A DNA stretch of 64,000 bases, from positions 7,321,100 through 7,385,099 of the forward strand of contig JAJHZJ010000399.1 in the NCBI GenBank assembly GCA_023548195.1. The letters run 5' to 3'. Position numbers and translations under genes: made by a program. This DNA comes from Bettongia penicillata ogilbyi (Eukaryota; Chordata; Mammalia; Diprotodontia; Potoroidae). Of the stretch, positions 18,548-30,645 are shown in pieces (positions within the stretch are counted from its first letter, which is position 1; the number at the start of each line of letters is the position of its first letter). The notes under the pieces are model-generated. The model ran no database searches. It saw nothing but the letters and a program-made list of their open reading frames with translations, and was not told where the DNA came from.

Positions 18548-21061
18548 TTGATATTAGTTTTTCTATTTCTAGAAAATAATTATCTAATAGTCTGATTGGT
18601 ATGACATTGAATAAGTAAATAAATTTAGGTAAAATTATCATTTTTGTTATATTGGCTCAGCCTACCCACTAGCACCTGATGTTTTCCTACTTACTTAGAT
18701 CTGACTTTATTTGTGCAAAAAGTGTTTCTTAATTGAGTTCATATAGCCCTGGGTTTGTTTGATAGGTAGACTCCCAAATATTTTATAGTGTCTAGGTTTA
18801 AATACGATTTCTCTTTCTATCTCTTACTGTTGGGTTTTTTTTTTGTTGTTGTTGTTGTTTTTAGTAATATATAGAAATGCAGAAGATTTGTGTGCGTTTA
18901 TTTTGTAACCTGCAATTTTGCTAAAATTTCTAATTGTTTCAAGAAGTTTATTTTTTACTTGATTCTCTGGGATTCTCTAAGTATATCATCAAATCATCTG
19001 CAAAGAGTGATAACTTACTTTCTTCTTGGCCTATTCTAATTCTTTTGATTTCTTTTTCTTCTCTTATTGCTACAGCTAACATTTCTAGTACCATATTGAA
19101 TAATAGTGGTGATAATGGACATGCTTGTTTCACCCCTGATCTTATTGGAAATGCATCTAGCTTATCCCCATTACATGTGCTGCTTGTTGAAGGTTTTAGG
19201 TGGATACCACTTACTAGTTTATAGAAAGTTCAATTTGTTCCTATACTCCCAGTGATTTCAGTAGGAATAGGTATTGTATTTTGTCAAAAGCTTCTGTGTA
19301 TCTGTTGAAATATCATGTGGTTTCTGTGAGTGTTGTTTTTGATATAATGAATAATTCCAAAAATTTTCCTAATATTGAACCAATTCTGCATTCCTGGTAT
19401 AAATACTACCTGATCATAATGTATTATTTTAGTGAAAAGTACGTGTATTCTTTTTACTAAAATCTTATTTAAAATACTTGCATCAATATTCATTAGAGAA
19501 ATTCATCTTTATTTTTCTTTCTCTGTTTTGACTCTTCCTGGTTTAGATATCAAAACCATATTTGTATCATAAAAAGAATTTTGTAGGACTCCTTCCCCAA
19601 TTTTCCCAAATAGTTTATATAGTATCAGAATTAACTGTTCTTTAAGTGATAGAATTCACTTGTAAATTCATCTGACCCTGGCGATATTTTTTCCTAGGGA
19701 GTTCAATGATAGCTTGTTCAATTTGTTCTCCTAAGATGGGGTTTTTTAAGTATTCAACTTCCTTTTCTGTTAATCTGGACAATTTGTATTTTTTAAATAA
19801 TCATCCATTTCATTTAGATTGTAAAATTTATTGGCATACTTTTGGGAAAAGTAATTTCTAATTATTGTTTAAATTTCCTCCTCATTGGAGGTGTGTTCAC
19901 CCTTTTCATTTTTGATATTGGTAATTTGATTTTCTTTTTTTGTAATCAAAATGACAAAAAGTTTATTTATTTTATTGGGCTTTTTTCATAAAACCGGCTC
20001 TTAGTTTTATTTATCAGCTCAATGGTTTTCTTAATTTACATTTTATTAATGCCTTTTTTGTTTTCAGTGTTTCAAATTTTATGTTTACTTGGAGATTTTC
20101 AATTTGTTCTTTTTCTAGCTTTTTCAGTTGCATGCCCAATTCATTGATCTACTCTTTCTTTATTTTATTAATGTAGGCATTCAAAGATATAAAACTTCAC
20201 CTAAGCACTGCTTTTGCAGTATCCCAAAAGATGAGGTAGGTTGTCTCATTATTGTTATTCTCTTGAATGAAGCTGTTGATTGTTTGTATGATTTGTTGTT
20301 TAACCCACTCATTCTTTAGGATTAGATTATTTAGTTTCCAATTAATTTTTGGTCTGCTTTTTTACATACACATTTTATTGCGTTATGATCTGAGAAGAAT
20401 GCATTGCCTACCTCTGCCTCTCTGCACTGCATTGTGAGGCTTTTATGCCCTAGTACATTGTCAGTTTTTGTATATGTGCCATGTTCTGCTAAGAAAAACG
20501 TATGTTGTTTCTATTCTCATTCACGTTTTTCCAGAGATCTGTCATATTTACATTATTCAGAGTTTTATTCATCTCCTTAATTGCTTTCTTATTTATTTTG
20601 AAGTCAGATATATCAAGTTGAGAGAGGACAAGGTTGAGGTCTCCCACTGGTAGAGTTTTGCTGTCTATATCTTCCTGTAACTCCCTTAACTTCCTCGCAA
20701 AATATTCGATGCTATACCACTCAGAGCATATATGTTTAGTAATGATGCTTCTTCTTTGTGTGTGGTGCCTTTTAGTAGCATATAGTTTCCCTCCTTATCT
20801 CTTTTGAATAGGTGTATTTCTGCTTTTGCTTTGCCTGAGATTAGGATCGCTACCTCTATTTTTCTTTTTTTACATCAGCTGAAGCACAATAAATTCTGCT
20901 CCAACCTTTTACTTTTACCCTCGTTTCAAATGTGTTTCTTGTATACACCATATTGTTGGATTATGGCTTTTAATCCATTTTGCTATCCATCTGCTTTTTA
21001 TGGGAGAGTTCATCCCATTCACATTCATGGATATGATTACAATCTGTGTCTTTCCCTCCAT
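18548..21061 (-). pseudogene. L1 ORF2 remnant (endonuclease and RT)
   Basis: It begins at ATG 21061 with MEGKTQIVIISMNVNGMNSP, the conserved start of the APE-type endonuclease, followed by ETHLKRG. RT blocks appear at 19493-19284 (fingers, with [10 protein letters not shown]) and 19133-18948 ([13 protein letters not shown]...FADDLMIYL, containing the F-A-D-D catalytic motif). ORF2p nicks DNA at the target and copies element RNA there. Multiple stops and frameshifts plus the missing C-terminus make this inactive. Confidence 0.85.
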
Positions 21062-21639
21062 CCTCTTTCCTCTCATTTTACTCATTTCTCCCTTCTCCTG
21101 TTCCCTCCATAATAGAGTTTTAATTTTTGACCACCACATCTAACAGTCCTCTCTTCCTTTTTTGAGCCCCCCTCCCTTTTACTCCCCTTTACCCCCCCTG
21201 CCCCTCCTACTGCCTATAGAGCTAGAAAGACTTATATAATTAATTTAGTTTGTATTCCCTCCATGAACCAAATCAGATGAGAGTAAATATCAAACAATTC
21301 TCATCTGCCTCCCCTCTTTCCCTCTACTGTAATATAATTTTGTACCTCTTCCTATGAAGTAATTTACCATTTTCTGCTTCCTCATTTTCACATCTCCTGT
21401 TACAATCCCGTTGAACCCTTAAATCATATTGTTGCCATCACATCATTTGTTTTATACCCCTTCCTTCTATATATGTGTATCCCTTTTATATTTCTTAATA
21501 AATATACAATTCTCAAGATTAGCAAATATCATCTTCCCTTATGGGGATGTAAACATTTTGCCCATATTAACAAGTTTTTGTTTCTTTTCCCCTGTTTACC
21601 TCTTTATGCCTTTCTTGAGACCTGTGTTTAAAAATTAAA

Positions 21640-22705
21640 TTTTCTATTAAGCTCTTCTTTTTTCATCAGGAAGGTCTGGAAATCCCTTATTTCATTGGAT
21701 ATCCATCTCCTTCCCTGAAATATTATGCTCATCTTTGCTGGGTAATTGATCCTTGTTTGTTGTCCAAGCTAATTTTACTTATGGAATATCATATTCCAAT
21801 TCCTTCCACCTTTTAATGTAGAAACTGCAAGGTTCTGTGTGTTCCTAACTGCAACTTCTAGATATTTGAATGGTTTCTTTCTGACTGCCTGTAGTATTTT
21901 GTCCTTCACTTGATAGTTCTGGAATTTGACAACAATATTCTTTGGTGTTTTTATTTGGGGATCTTACCATTTTGCCTTCTGGATCGAGGGTTTCTGGGCA
22001 GTTTTACTTGAGCATTTCTTGGAAGATATTGTCCAGGATATTTTTTTTCATCATGGTTTTCTAGTAAGCCATTAATTCTTAGATTTTCTCCCCTGGATCT
22101 ATTTTCCAGGTCAATTGTTTTTCCAATTATATTTTTCACATTTTCTTCTATCATTTCATTCTTTAGATTCTGTTTGGCTGATTCTTGATGTCTCACAGAG
22201 TCATTAGCTTCGACTTGTCCAATTCTAATTTTTATCAATTTGTTTTCTTCAGTTAACTTTTGCATCTCCTTTTCCATCTGTCCAATTGTTCTTTTAAAGG
22301 AGTTATTTTCTCCAGTTAGTTTTAGTACTTCCTTTTCCATTTCTCTGATTTTCCCAGGTAGGTTTTGTGCTTCCTTTTCCATTTGTCTAGTTTTCCCAGT
22401 AAGATTTTGTGCTTCCTTTTCCATTTGTCCAGTTTTATTTTTTTAAGAAACTGTTCTTTTCAATGAATTCTTGATTCATACTTTAAAAATCATTGGCCAG
22501 TTTTTCTTCTAGTTCTTTAATTTGGCTTTTAAAATCTTTCTTCAGCTCTTTCAAGAATGCTTTTTCTTGTGACAAGTTCATAGTCCTTTCTGAAGCTCAG
22601 ATGGGGGTACAGTCTTGATGCTGGACTCTTTGGTATTTGTGCTTTGGTCCTTTTCCCCATAGAAATATTCTATGTTTTTTTTTCTTTTCTGCTTTGCTTC
22701 TTACT
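21640..22705 (-). pseudogene. L1 ORF1 remnant with expanded coiled-coil repeats
   Basis: The longest intact part (22424-21951) contains four near-repeats of the type QMEKEAQNLTGK, two at 14-residue and two at 21-residue spacing, then the RRM entry LENRSRGENLRI. A C-terminal block resembling PRNIVAKF is shifted out of frame near 21930. The protein belongs to the two-ORF L1 lineage rather than the HAL1 lineage: its N-terminus resembles copy 37565-36480 (…ERTIESFYGDKDQ…). Stops and frameshifts make it non-functional. Confidence 0.8.
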
Positions 22706-23175
22706 CCTAATGATGATAATCACCCTTTTTTCCTGACTTTTAAAATAGATCTCTATTTCTAGGGCACAAGCCACAGTTCTTGCGCCTTGAATTTGAGGCT
22801 TTGTTTGTTGTGACCTCTGGTTCTTTCAGTTAGAAGCTAAAGTGCTCCATTAGACTGGTGCTGAGCTGACTGGTTTGAGAAAGCAGAAGTCTTTTTGTGT
22901 TTCCTCAGATTTACCCTGGAGCTAGCTTGTTAAGTGTGGGGAAGGTGTGTTCTGGTCACAGGAAGCGTCCTCTACTGAGTTAGAACAGAGGCATGCTCAA
23001 GGGTTGGTGATCCCATTTGCTCTAGTGTCTTTCTGATTCCCCTGGGGTGCTGAAGTACGCCTGGGGTCCTGATATTAGCAGTTGGGGGCTCCCTCCCCTG
23101 GGTTTCAGGATCTCCTCGCGGTTTGCTGAGGTTGGCTGTCTGACACAGCTCATGTCCTACACTGGTCCCCTTCAA

Positions 23176-23629
23176 CTCCTACATTCAAAGCCTCAAAGAA
23201 AATATGAATATGTCTCAGGCCATGGAAAAGCTCAAAAAATATTTTGAAAATCATGTAAGAGAAATGGAGGAAAAATTGGGAAGAGAAATGAGTGATGAAA
23301 AAAATCATGAAAAATGACTAAATAGCTTGATAAAAGAGAAGTGATGAATAAAATACCATAAAACAGATTAGGTCATATAGTAAAAAAAAAAAAAAAAAAA
23401 GAATTCCATGAAAAGTACAGCTGTATGAAAAGAAAAAAAAGAGGTACAAAGGATCACTGAAGAAAACAATCCATTAAAAACTGTAATAGAGAAATTGGAA
23501 TAACTTGATGAGAAATAAGCAATAAAAACACAACCAAAAGAATGAAAAAAAGTTAGGCAATGTGAACTATGTCATGGGAAAAACAAGTGACCTGGAAAAT
23601 AGGTCCCGAAGAGATGATTTAAAAATTAT
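23176..23629 (+). mobile_element. HAL1-type element D, old, left part
   Basis: Plus-strand degraded ORF1 sequence begins at TCCTACATTCAAAGCCTC (compare 29606-29640) and reaches the RRM entry ACCTGGAAAATAGGTCCCG..GATTTAAAAATTATGGG, where element E begins. The right continuation is at 26501-26606. An A18 run sits at about 23384-23400. Confidence 0.7.
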
Positions 23630-24334
23630 GGGGGAAGAGCCAAGATGGCAGAGTAGAAAGACTCACATATGCTAGCTCTGAATACACAGCCCATAAATTT
23701 CCTGTAATAAGAACTTCCCACAAATTCTGGATCACTGCAAGTTGCACAGAAACACAGTGAAGAGATTTCCGTTCCAGACAGCCCTGGAGAGCTGTCCCCA
23801 GGGTCTGTCCTTCCCCAGAAAGTGGAGTCCACTCCAGTGCTGCCCTGGCCACGGCCCCAGAGGAGCAGATCCGAGCAGGCTTCAGGGACGGAACCTCCGG
23901 CAGCTGGGAAGGTCCCTCCACCCACAGGGTGGATCACTGGTGGATCACCTACAGGTCAGTGAGAGAGATGTCTGGGCTGGCCGAGAGGGGAGTGGGGTGT
24001 CTCCGACTCGGGCCCCCTCGGGAGGCAGTGGCAGAGGGAGCGGCAGAGGCAGCAGCAGCAGTAGAGGCCCCCGGGACTCCCGGACCAGCAGGCAGAAGTT
24101 CAGGGCCATTACTGAAGGTCTCTGCATAAAGCCCCTGAGGGAACTGAGCCTGGGAGGCGGCCCTGCCCCCACCCCAGCACCATAACTTAAGCTCACACTG
24201 AATAACAGCCACTCCCACAGCGGATAGCCCTGAGACTGGGAAGCAGCATTTGAATCTCATACCCCAAGCACTAGCTGGGCATATCTAGGCAGGGGTGGAG
24301 AGGAATCTCAGAAGTCAGGTAACTGGTTGGGAAA

Positions 24335-25439
24335 ATGCCCAGAAAAAGGAAGCAGAATAAGACCATAGAGAACTACTTTTGGGGGGAAGAGATGTTCCTT
24401 CCCCCCTTCATTTCTGATGATGAAATACAATGCCTGCCATTGGAGAAAGACATGGAGGTCAGGGCCTCTCTATTCCAGACATCCAAGGTGGATGTCCGGT
24501 GGGCTCAGGCCATGGAAGAGCTCAAAAAGGATTTTGAAAATCAAGTTAGACAAGTGGAGGAAAAACTGGGAAGAGAAATGAGACAGATGCAAGAAAAGCA
24601 TGAAAAATGGGTCAATACCTTGGTAAAGGAGACCCAAAAAAATGCTGAAGAAAATAACACCTTGAAAAATAGGCTAACTCAATCGGCAAAAAAGGTTCAA
24701 AAAGCCAATGAGGAGAAGAATGCTTTCAAAAGCAAAATTAGCTAAATGAAAAAAGAGGTTCAAAAGCTCATTGGAGAAAATAGATCTCTCAAGATTAGAA
24801 TGGAACAGATGGAGGCTAATGACTTTCTGAGAAACCAAGAAATCATAAAACAAAACCAAAAGAATGAAAAAAATGGAAGATAATGTGAAATATCTCATTG
24901 GAAAAACAACTGACCTGGAAAATAGATCCAGGAGGGACAATTTAAAAATTATGGGACTACCTGAAAGCCATGATCAAAAAAAGAGTCTAAACATCATCTT
25001 TCATGAAATCATCAAGGAAACCTGCCCTGAGATTCTAGAGCCAGAGGGCAAAATAAGTATTGAAGGAATCCACCGATCACCACCTGAAAGAGATCCAAAA
25101 AGAGAAACTCCTAGGAACATTGTGGCCAAATTCCAGAATTCCCAGGTCAAGGAGAAAATATTGCAAGCAGCTAGAAAGAAACAATTCTAGTATTGTGGAA
25201 ATACAATCAGGATAACACAAGATCTAGCAGCTTCTACATTAAGGGATCGAAGGACGTGGAATATGATATTCCAGAAGTCAAAGGAACTAGGACTCAAACC
25301 AAGAATCACCTACCCAGCAAAACTGAGTATAATTCTTCACGGAAAAATATGGTCTTTCAATGAAACAGAGGACTTTCAAACATTCTTGATGAAAAGACCA
25401 GAGCTGAAAAGAAAATTTGACTTTGAAACAAAAGAATGA
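24335..25439 (+). pseudogene. HAL1 ORF1 with three lesions
   Basis: It starts at ATG 24335 (MPRKRKQNKTIENYF) and ends at TGA 25437-25439. Compared with the intact copy at 13089-14192, three changes break it: a TAA at about 24743-24745 where the intact copy has CAA (KIS* versus MSQ), a one-base insertion in an A-run near 24866, and a TAG at about 25188-25190 where the intact copy has CAG (KKQF* versus KKQFQ). Coiled coil, RRM and C-terminal domain are otherwise clear. The N-terminus differs (IENYFWGEEMF), suggesting a separate subfamily. Confidence 0.9.
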
Positions 25440-25574
25440 GAAGAAGTATGAAATAGTAAACAGCAAAGGGAAGTCATAAGGGACTTATCAAAGGTTAACT
25501 GTTTACATTCCTACATGGAAAGACAATATTTGTAACTCTTAAAACTTTTCAGTATCTGGGTAGTTGGTGAGACC

Positions 25575-25680
25575 ACACACAGATATACACACATACACAC
25601 ATGCGCACACACAGAGATGTACATGTGTGCACGCACACACACATACACACAAGCATGCACACACAGAGACAGAGAGCACA
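25575..25680. repeat. CA microsatellite inside HAL1 E
   Basis: CACACA-rich tract about 140 bases 3' of ORF1, at the position used in other HAL1 copies. Confidence 0.9.
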
Positions 25681-26500
25681 GAGTGAATTGAGTAGGATGG
25701 GACCATATCTTAAAAGAAATTAAGGTAAATGGTGAGAGAGAAATGTAGTGGGAGGAGAGAGGATGAAATGGAATGAGGTTAATTATATCTCATTCAAGAG
25801 GCAAGCAGGAGACTTTTTAGTGGAGGGAAAAAGAGGAGAGCTGAGAAAAAAAACATGAAGTTTACCCTCATCACATTCGACTAAAGGAAGGAGTAAAATG
25901 CACACTCATTTTGGTATGAAAACCTACCTTACAGTACAGAAAAATGGGGAACAAGGAGATAAGCAGACAGGGAAGGATGATGGAAGGGAGGGCAATGGAA
26001 GAAGGGAGCAATTTGAGTCAACACTCTTGGGAAGGGACAGGATCAAAAGACAGAATAGAAACAATGGGGGGCAGAATAGGATGGAGGGAAATACAGTTAG
26101 TCTTATACAACACGACTGTTATCAAAGTCATTTGTGAAACTACACAGATATGGCCTATATTGAATTGCCTGCCTTCCCAAAGGGAATGGGTGGGGAGGGA
26201 GGGATGGGGAGAATTTGGAACTCAAAGTTTTAGGAACAACTGTTGAGTATTTCTTGCTACTAGGAAATAAGAAATACAATTAATGAGGAATAGAAAGTCA
26301 TCTGGCCCTACAGGAGAAAAGAGAAGATGGGGACAAGAGAAGGGAGGGATGATAGAAGAGAGGGCAGATTGGTGATAGGGAAAATTAGAATGCTTGGTGT
26401 ATTGGGGTGGGGGGAGTGGATAAATGGGGAGAAAATTTGGAACCCAAAATTTTGTAAAAATGAATGTAAAAAGTTAAATAAATTAATTAATTTAAAAAAA

Positions 26501-26606
26501 AATCACAGAAGTACTTGAAAATCATGTTTTTTACAAAAATAGCATAGATAACATCTTCCAAGAAATTATCAAGGAAAAATGTCTCTATATTCTATAGTCA
26601 GATGGG
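26501..26606 (+). mobile_element. HAL1-type element D, right part
   Basis: The block AACATCTTCCAAGAAATTATCAAGGAAAAATGTC...ATTCTATAG is the ORF1 segment following the position where element D was interrupted, which supports insertion of E into D. Confidence 0.65.
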
Positions 26607-26720
26607 GAAAATCCTGGAACAGTGGGATCAGCAGGAGGGGCATACAGTCTCTTAGCACCTGAGGCTAGGAAAATCACTAAGGAGGGTCCCTCTTGCTGTG
26701 GTTGCTCATAATTTTGAGAT
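26607..26720 (+). mobile_element. L1 5' UTR fragment
   Basis: GAAAATCCTGGAACAGTGGGATCAGCA and AAGGAGGGTCCCTCTTGCT closely parallel 63490-63580 in the plus L1 5' UTR at the right end of the window. It is a short isolated piece. Confidence 0.6.
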
Positions 26721-28544
26721 GACATGCATATGTAAACTTTACAGTTTTCCTGACAACTTTGAGAAAATTCAGATATATTAATGAACCAGCCCCAAAGTGG
26801 AACAGAAAAGTGTCAATCTCTCCCTACCCCCAAACATATAAAAATAAGTCGTCTAACTCTTGACCCCTAGAACTCTTCCATTTCCATAGGGGCCATGCTA
26901 CTGGCTGCTCCCAACTCTAATGCATAGTTATGTGAAAGATAGTGTCTGCTTCTCTCTCTCTACATCCTCTTCCTAATGATACCTGCCTTCCTTAACAATT
27001 CCATCCTCTGTTTCAGTTTTTGTCTGCCTCTGTAAACCTTTAATCACTTTCATATGCCTTTTTGTGCTTTATTTCCCACCCTCTCAGGTTAATTAAAGTG
27101 TGATTGCTGCACCATATCCTACTATCAGTCATAGTCTTTCCCAGTGAGTTCTCAAAGAGCTGAAAATGCCTGACCCCATATCAAAGCTCCATAAATCAAT
27201 TATAGTGAAATAAATATGATGAAAAATTAATAAATAAGTAGTATGTCAGAATAGGAACATGTTTTACATGGTTTCATATGTACAGTTGGCATCATATTGA
27301 TTGCCTGTTCAATGGTTGGGGGATGGACAGGAGAGAGGCTAAAATTTGGATTTCAAAATTCAATAAATGAATGTAAAAATGAAAAAAATATTAGATACTT
27401 AAAAATAAATCTTTCACTCTGTCATGGAAAAGGAGAGAAATAATTCCAAACTTAGGAGAATTTTTTGCCTTGAAATTACTTAGATCCATGAATTGAATGA
27501 CATGTACATCATATGTTATTCCTTATCAATACTTCTGCAACAACCTACATTTAAAATATGATGAGTGAAGTTAGAATGAAGAAGAGAAGGAAAGGGCCTA
27601 GAAAGACATTATATGCTATGCATAATTCTACCCTATATAAGAAGTGAAGATAAAAGTAGGCATAGATGTAGTATTGGGAGAGTAATGTAGAGTTGGTCCA
27701 AAGTCATTCCTATCCTTAGTTGTGACTATTCAAGCTGAAAGTAAGAACCATTTTATTTTTGCCTTGGTTTTCCTAACCCAGTGCAGTGACTGCATCATAG
27801 TAGATATTGAATTAGAGCTTAAGAGAATTGTAAAGGACCTCATGGACACATTGCTATCACTCAGCCTGCTAACCATTAGAGAAAAAACTAATCAGCAAAA
27901 AAATTCTCATGTGAACAGATTGTAATTTTACTATATAAGTATAGATAGACAGATACCATATTTATTATATACCTAACTATGTTCAAACATTTTGTTAAGT
28001 GATAAGAATACAAATACAAGCAAAAAGAGATAGAGTTTACATTCTATTCATGAATAATAGCACTTATAAAGGAGCAAAAATCTGAAGGAAGAGATGGGCA
28101 AATTCCATGTCATGAGTTTCCATATTTGAAATGATCATGAATTGAATGGGTAACTTGTGAAATGGAGGTCTGAGGGAAAAAAAAAACACACCACATAGAG
28201 AAGGTGATCATAGGGTTGGAGATATTGTCAACATTTGGAGGACACTCGAGTGGAGGCAGAAGTCTCTTTAGTATCAGCCCAGGTTGTCTGCTCTCAAAAA
28301 CTTATGGATCTTATAATACTTCATTAATAGCTCCCTTTTCTGCCACCAGTCAGTATACCTTCTCTTTCTTTCATCATCTTTTTTCCCTGGGGCTGCCAAG
28401 TCTTGGCTTAGTGCTACAGGACTCACTCCTTTTTCTCACTCAAAGCCCAGAATTTCTACGGTCAGAATTTCTACAGTTATGTTAATACCCAGAATTATTC
28501 TTTGAATCACGAATCTAGAGCAAGCGGGAACCTCACAATGCATG
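26721..28544. other. Mostly unassigned non-coding sequence
   Basis: No gene is recognised. At 27300-27385 a plus-strand HAL1-like 3' terminus occurs (GGGGGATGGACAGG...TTTGGATTTCAAAATTC...ATGAATGTAAAAATG). At 27950-28070 there is an L2/L3-tail-like fragment. Short open frames carry no motif. Confidence 0.5.
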
Positions 28545-28690
28545 TTGTACAAATCTCTTATTTTGAAGATGTGGAAAAAGAAATCACAGGAGCGTAAGTA
28601 ACTTATTAAGGGAACAGAGGTGGGACTTTAACTCAAGACCTAAAACTACAAAGCCAATATGCTTTTCCTTTATTATGCTGATAATTTTAT
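28545..28690 (+). mobile_element. MIR-like SINE
   Basis: TTATTTTGAAGATGTGGAAAAAG..AAGTAACTTATTAAG...AGAGGTGGGACTTTAACTCAAGACC...CTACAAAGCCAATATGCTTTTCC is a diverged version of the MIR consensus (fraction counts, 'GAGGAAACTGAGG', 'AAGTAACTTGCCCAAGG', 'GGGACTTGAACCCAGG'). Confidence 0.6.
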
Positions 28691-28924
28691 ACTTTAGTCA
28701 TTAAAAACCATTCTAACCTAAGATGCTTATATAATATGAATACTTCTAGATCTAGATTTCATTCTTTGTTCCAATGCTATTTTTTCTATAGAAAAATGCA
28801 TTTCCTCTCAACATACATCTTTTTTTTTTTGCTATTGTTGTATTTCTAATTTTCACTATACCAAGTATAGATCTGAGCAGAGGTTTCCAAACTTATTTGG
28901 CCTTTTGTCCCCTTTAAAATATTA

Positions 28925-29884
28925 CCCAGGAGGCAGAGGCAAGATATCAGAATAAAAATATGGATTTGCTGCAACTCTCCCCCCACCAAGACCATCCAAA
29001 TACCTGTAAAAATGATGCTAAACAAATTCTGGAGCTGCAGAACCCTCAGAATGACAGAGTGAAGCAAGTCTGCAGCTCAAGACAGCATGGAAGGTCCCTG
29101 GTGCATCTATTGCACCAGGGTGAGAGTATACCAGCATGGGCTGCACTGGAACAGACAGGACCTGAGCAGGCCTTGGGGATAGTCCTCAGGGTGGGGAGGG
29201 AGGAAGTGAATCTCTAATGGTTTCAGACTTCACGACCCCAAAAGGCTGAGGATAAATTGGAAAGTCAGTGGGGAAAAAAAATGAGAGGACCTGTGTGAGA
29301 GAGTAGATTGATCTGACCCCAGTTCCATAGTGGCAGAGGGGGTGGAGGAATCTGTGACAACTGCAGCAGCCACAGCAAGGGTGAAAACAGCAGTTGTATC
29401 AGAAGTTCTAGGACCACAGATTATGGGTGAATCCAGCAGCAGACAGGAGATCCCCTCACTCCCACTGGAAATAGAGAACTGCCTTGACAAAGATTGCAAA
29501 AGACAAGTAAATGACTGAGGAAATGTGTTAAAACCAAGGAAAAGGAATCAGACTGTAGAATATTACTTTGGTGACAAGTAAGACAAAAATATATAAACAG
29601 AAGATAAAAGATGCAAAGTTCCTACATCCAAAGCCTCCAAGAAAAATAAAAATTGATCTCAGGTAAAGGAAGAGCTCAAAATGTATTTTGAAAATCAAAC
29701 AAGAAGTAGAACCAAAATTGGGAAGGAAAATGAGAGTGATACAAGAAAACCATGAAAAATGAGTCAACTTCTTGCTAAAGGAGACTCAAAAAATGATGAA
29801 GAACAACATCTTATAAATAGACTAATCAAATGGCAAAAGAGATCCAAAAAAGCCAATGAGAAGAAAATATTAAAAAGTGTAATG
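28925..29884 (+). mobile_element. HAL1-type element F, 5' UTR and start of ORF1
   Basis: The 5' UTR begins near GGAGGCAGAGGCAAGATATC and includes the block ATGATGCTAAACAAATTCTGGAGC shared with other HAL1 leaders. The ORF1 region starts about 29525 (ATGTGTTAAAACC, where ATG is followed by a stop) and is degraded. It is cut at about 29884 by the start of element G. A 62-codon frame in the leader (29330-29518) is discussed under findings. Confidence 0.7.
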
Positions 29885-30645
29885 GAGGGAGGGGCAAGCT
29901 GAGATGACTAGCCAAGAATAGAAGGACAACCTGTAGAGCTCTCCCTCTACAATCATGACTCTAAACAAATTCTAGAGCAGCAGAAGCCACAAAATGATAG
30001 AGTGAAAGAGATTTCCAGCCTAGCAGCCTGGAAGGCTGAAAGTAAAGGATTATCACACCATTCTCGGAATGGAGTGTAGCCCAGCCTTGGCTGAGCAGCA
30101 TGTCATGGACAGGACTAGAGCAGGCTTCAGGGCACCACTTGCAGCAGCCATAGCGCCAAAGACAGATTCAAAGGTCAGTAAGAAAACTCTTTCACCTGGG
30201 TGAAAAGGGAGCAGGATCCTGCATTAGCCCCAGCCCCAGGCAGTGGTGGCAGCAGCAGCAGCATCCATTGTTGTAGATCTCTACCTAAAGACTGTGGGGG
30301 AATTGAGTCACTAAACTGGATCTCAGCCCTGAAAGGTGGTTCTGGGGGGAGGAAGAGCACTGGCTGGTAGAGTTGGTGGAGGCTCTGGAGAAGGAATCCA
30401 ACTCCCAAGTCCTGAACAGAAAAAGTTGTGGCTGCTCCCAGACCAGAGTGAAGGCCAGGAGAGGAGGAAATTCCTTGGAGAAACTTAGAAACAGGTCCTC
30501 AGAATATACCATCCTCTTGACAAAGGACTCAAAAATCAAGTAACTGTCTGGGAAAATGTCCTAAAAAGGGAAAAAGAATAAGACAATAGAAGTTTACTTC
30601 CTTGGTGAGCAGGTATTTTCTTCCATCCTTTTGGATGAGGAAGCT
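29885..30645 (+). mobile_element. HAL1-type element G, 5' UTR and first part of ORF1
   Basis: It starts GGAGGGAGGGGCAAGCTGAGATGAC, a decayed version of the GGAGCCAAGATGG start, followed by ACTCTAAACAAATTCTAGAGCAGCAG and other leader blocks. ORF1 begins at ATG 30555 (ATGTCCTAAAAAGGG, with an immediate stop). After about 90 bases the element is replaced by inverted leader sequence. Confidence 0.7.

Larger units (their letters stand above)
18547..23175 (-). mobile_element. L1 element, minus strand, lacking its 3' end
   Basis: The minus-strand order is 5' UTR (23175 to about 22710), ORF1 (about 22705-21640), spacer, then ORF2 from 21061 to 18548, where it stops abruptly in the RT thumb region. 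The C-terminal third of ORF2, the 3' UTR and the A tail are absent. L1 insertions normally lose the 5' end, so loss of the 3' end implies later rearrangement or a breakpoint at the inverted junction at 18546. The 5' UTR meets HAL1 sequence at 23176. Confidence 0.8.
23630..26500 (+). mobile_element. HAL1-type element E, full length
   Basis: It starts GGGGAAGAGCCAAGATGGCAGAG, then a CpG-bearing 5' UTR (to 24334), ORF1 (24335-25439), a CA microsatellite (25575-25680) and a purine-rich 3' region with GGGGTGGGGGGAG, ending GTAAAAAGTTAAATAAATTAATTAATTTAAAA. No ORF2. It inserted into the ORF1 of element D. The short sequence ATTTAAAAA occurs at both junctions and may be the target-site duplication, but it is too simple to be sure. 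Confidence 0.87.

Noticed and set aside
22240..22446. Short regular repeats considered as a CRISPR or satellite array
   Set aside because: They are in-frame coiled-coil repeats of L1 ORF1, without spacer/repeat structure, in a vertebrate genome.
27722..27925. 67-codon plus frame
   Set aside because: No domain and no support; sits in AT-rich unassigned DNA.
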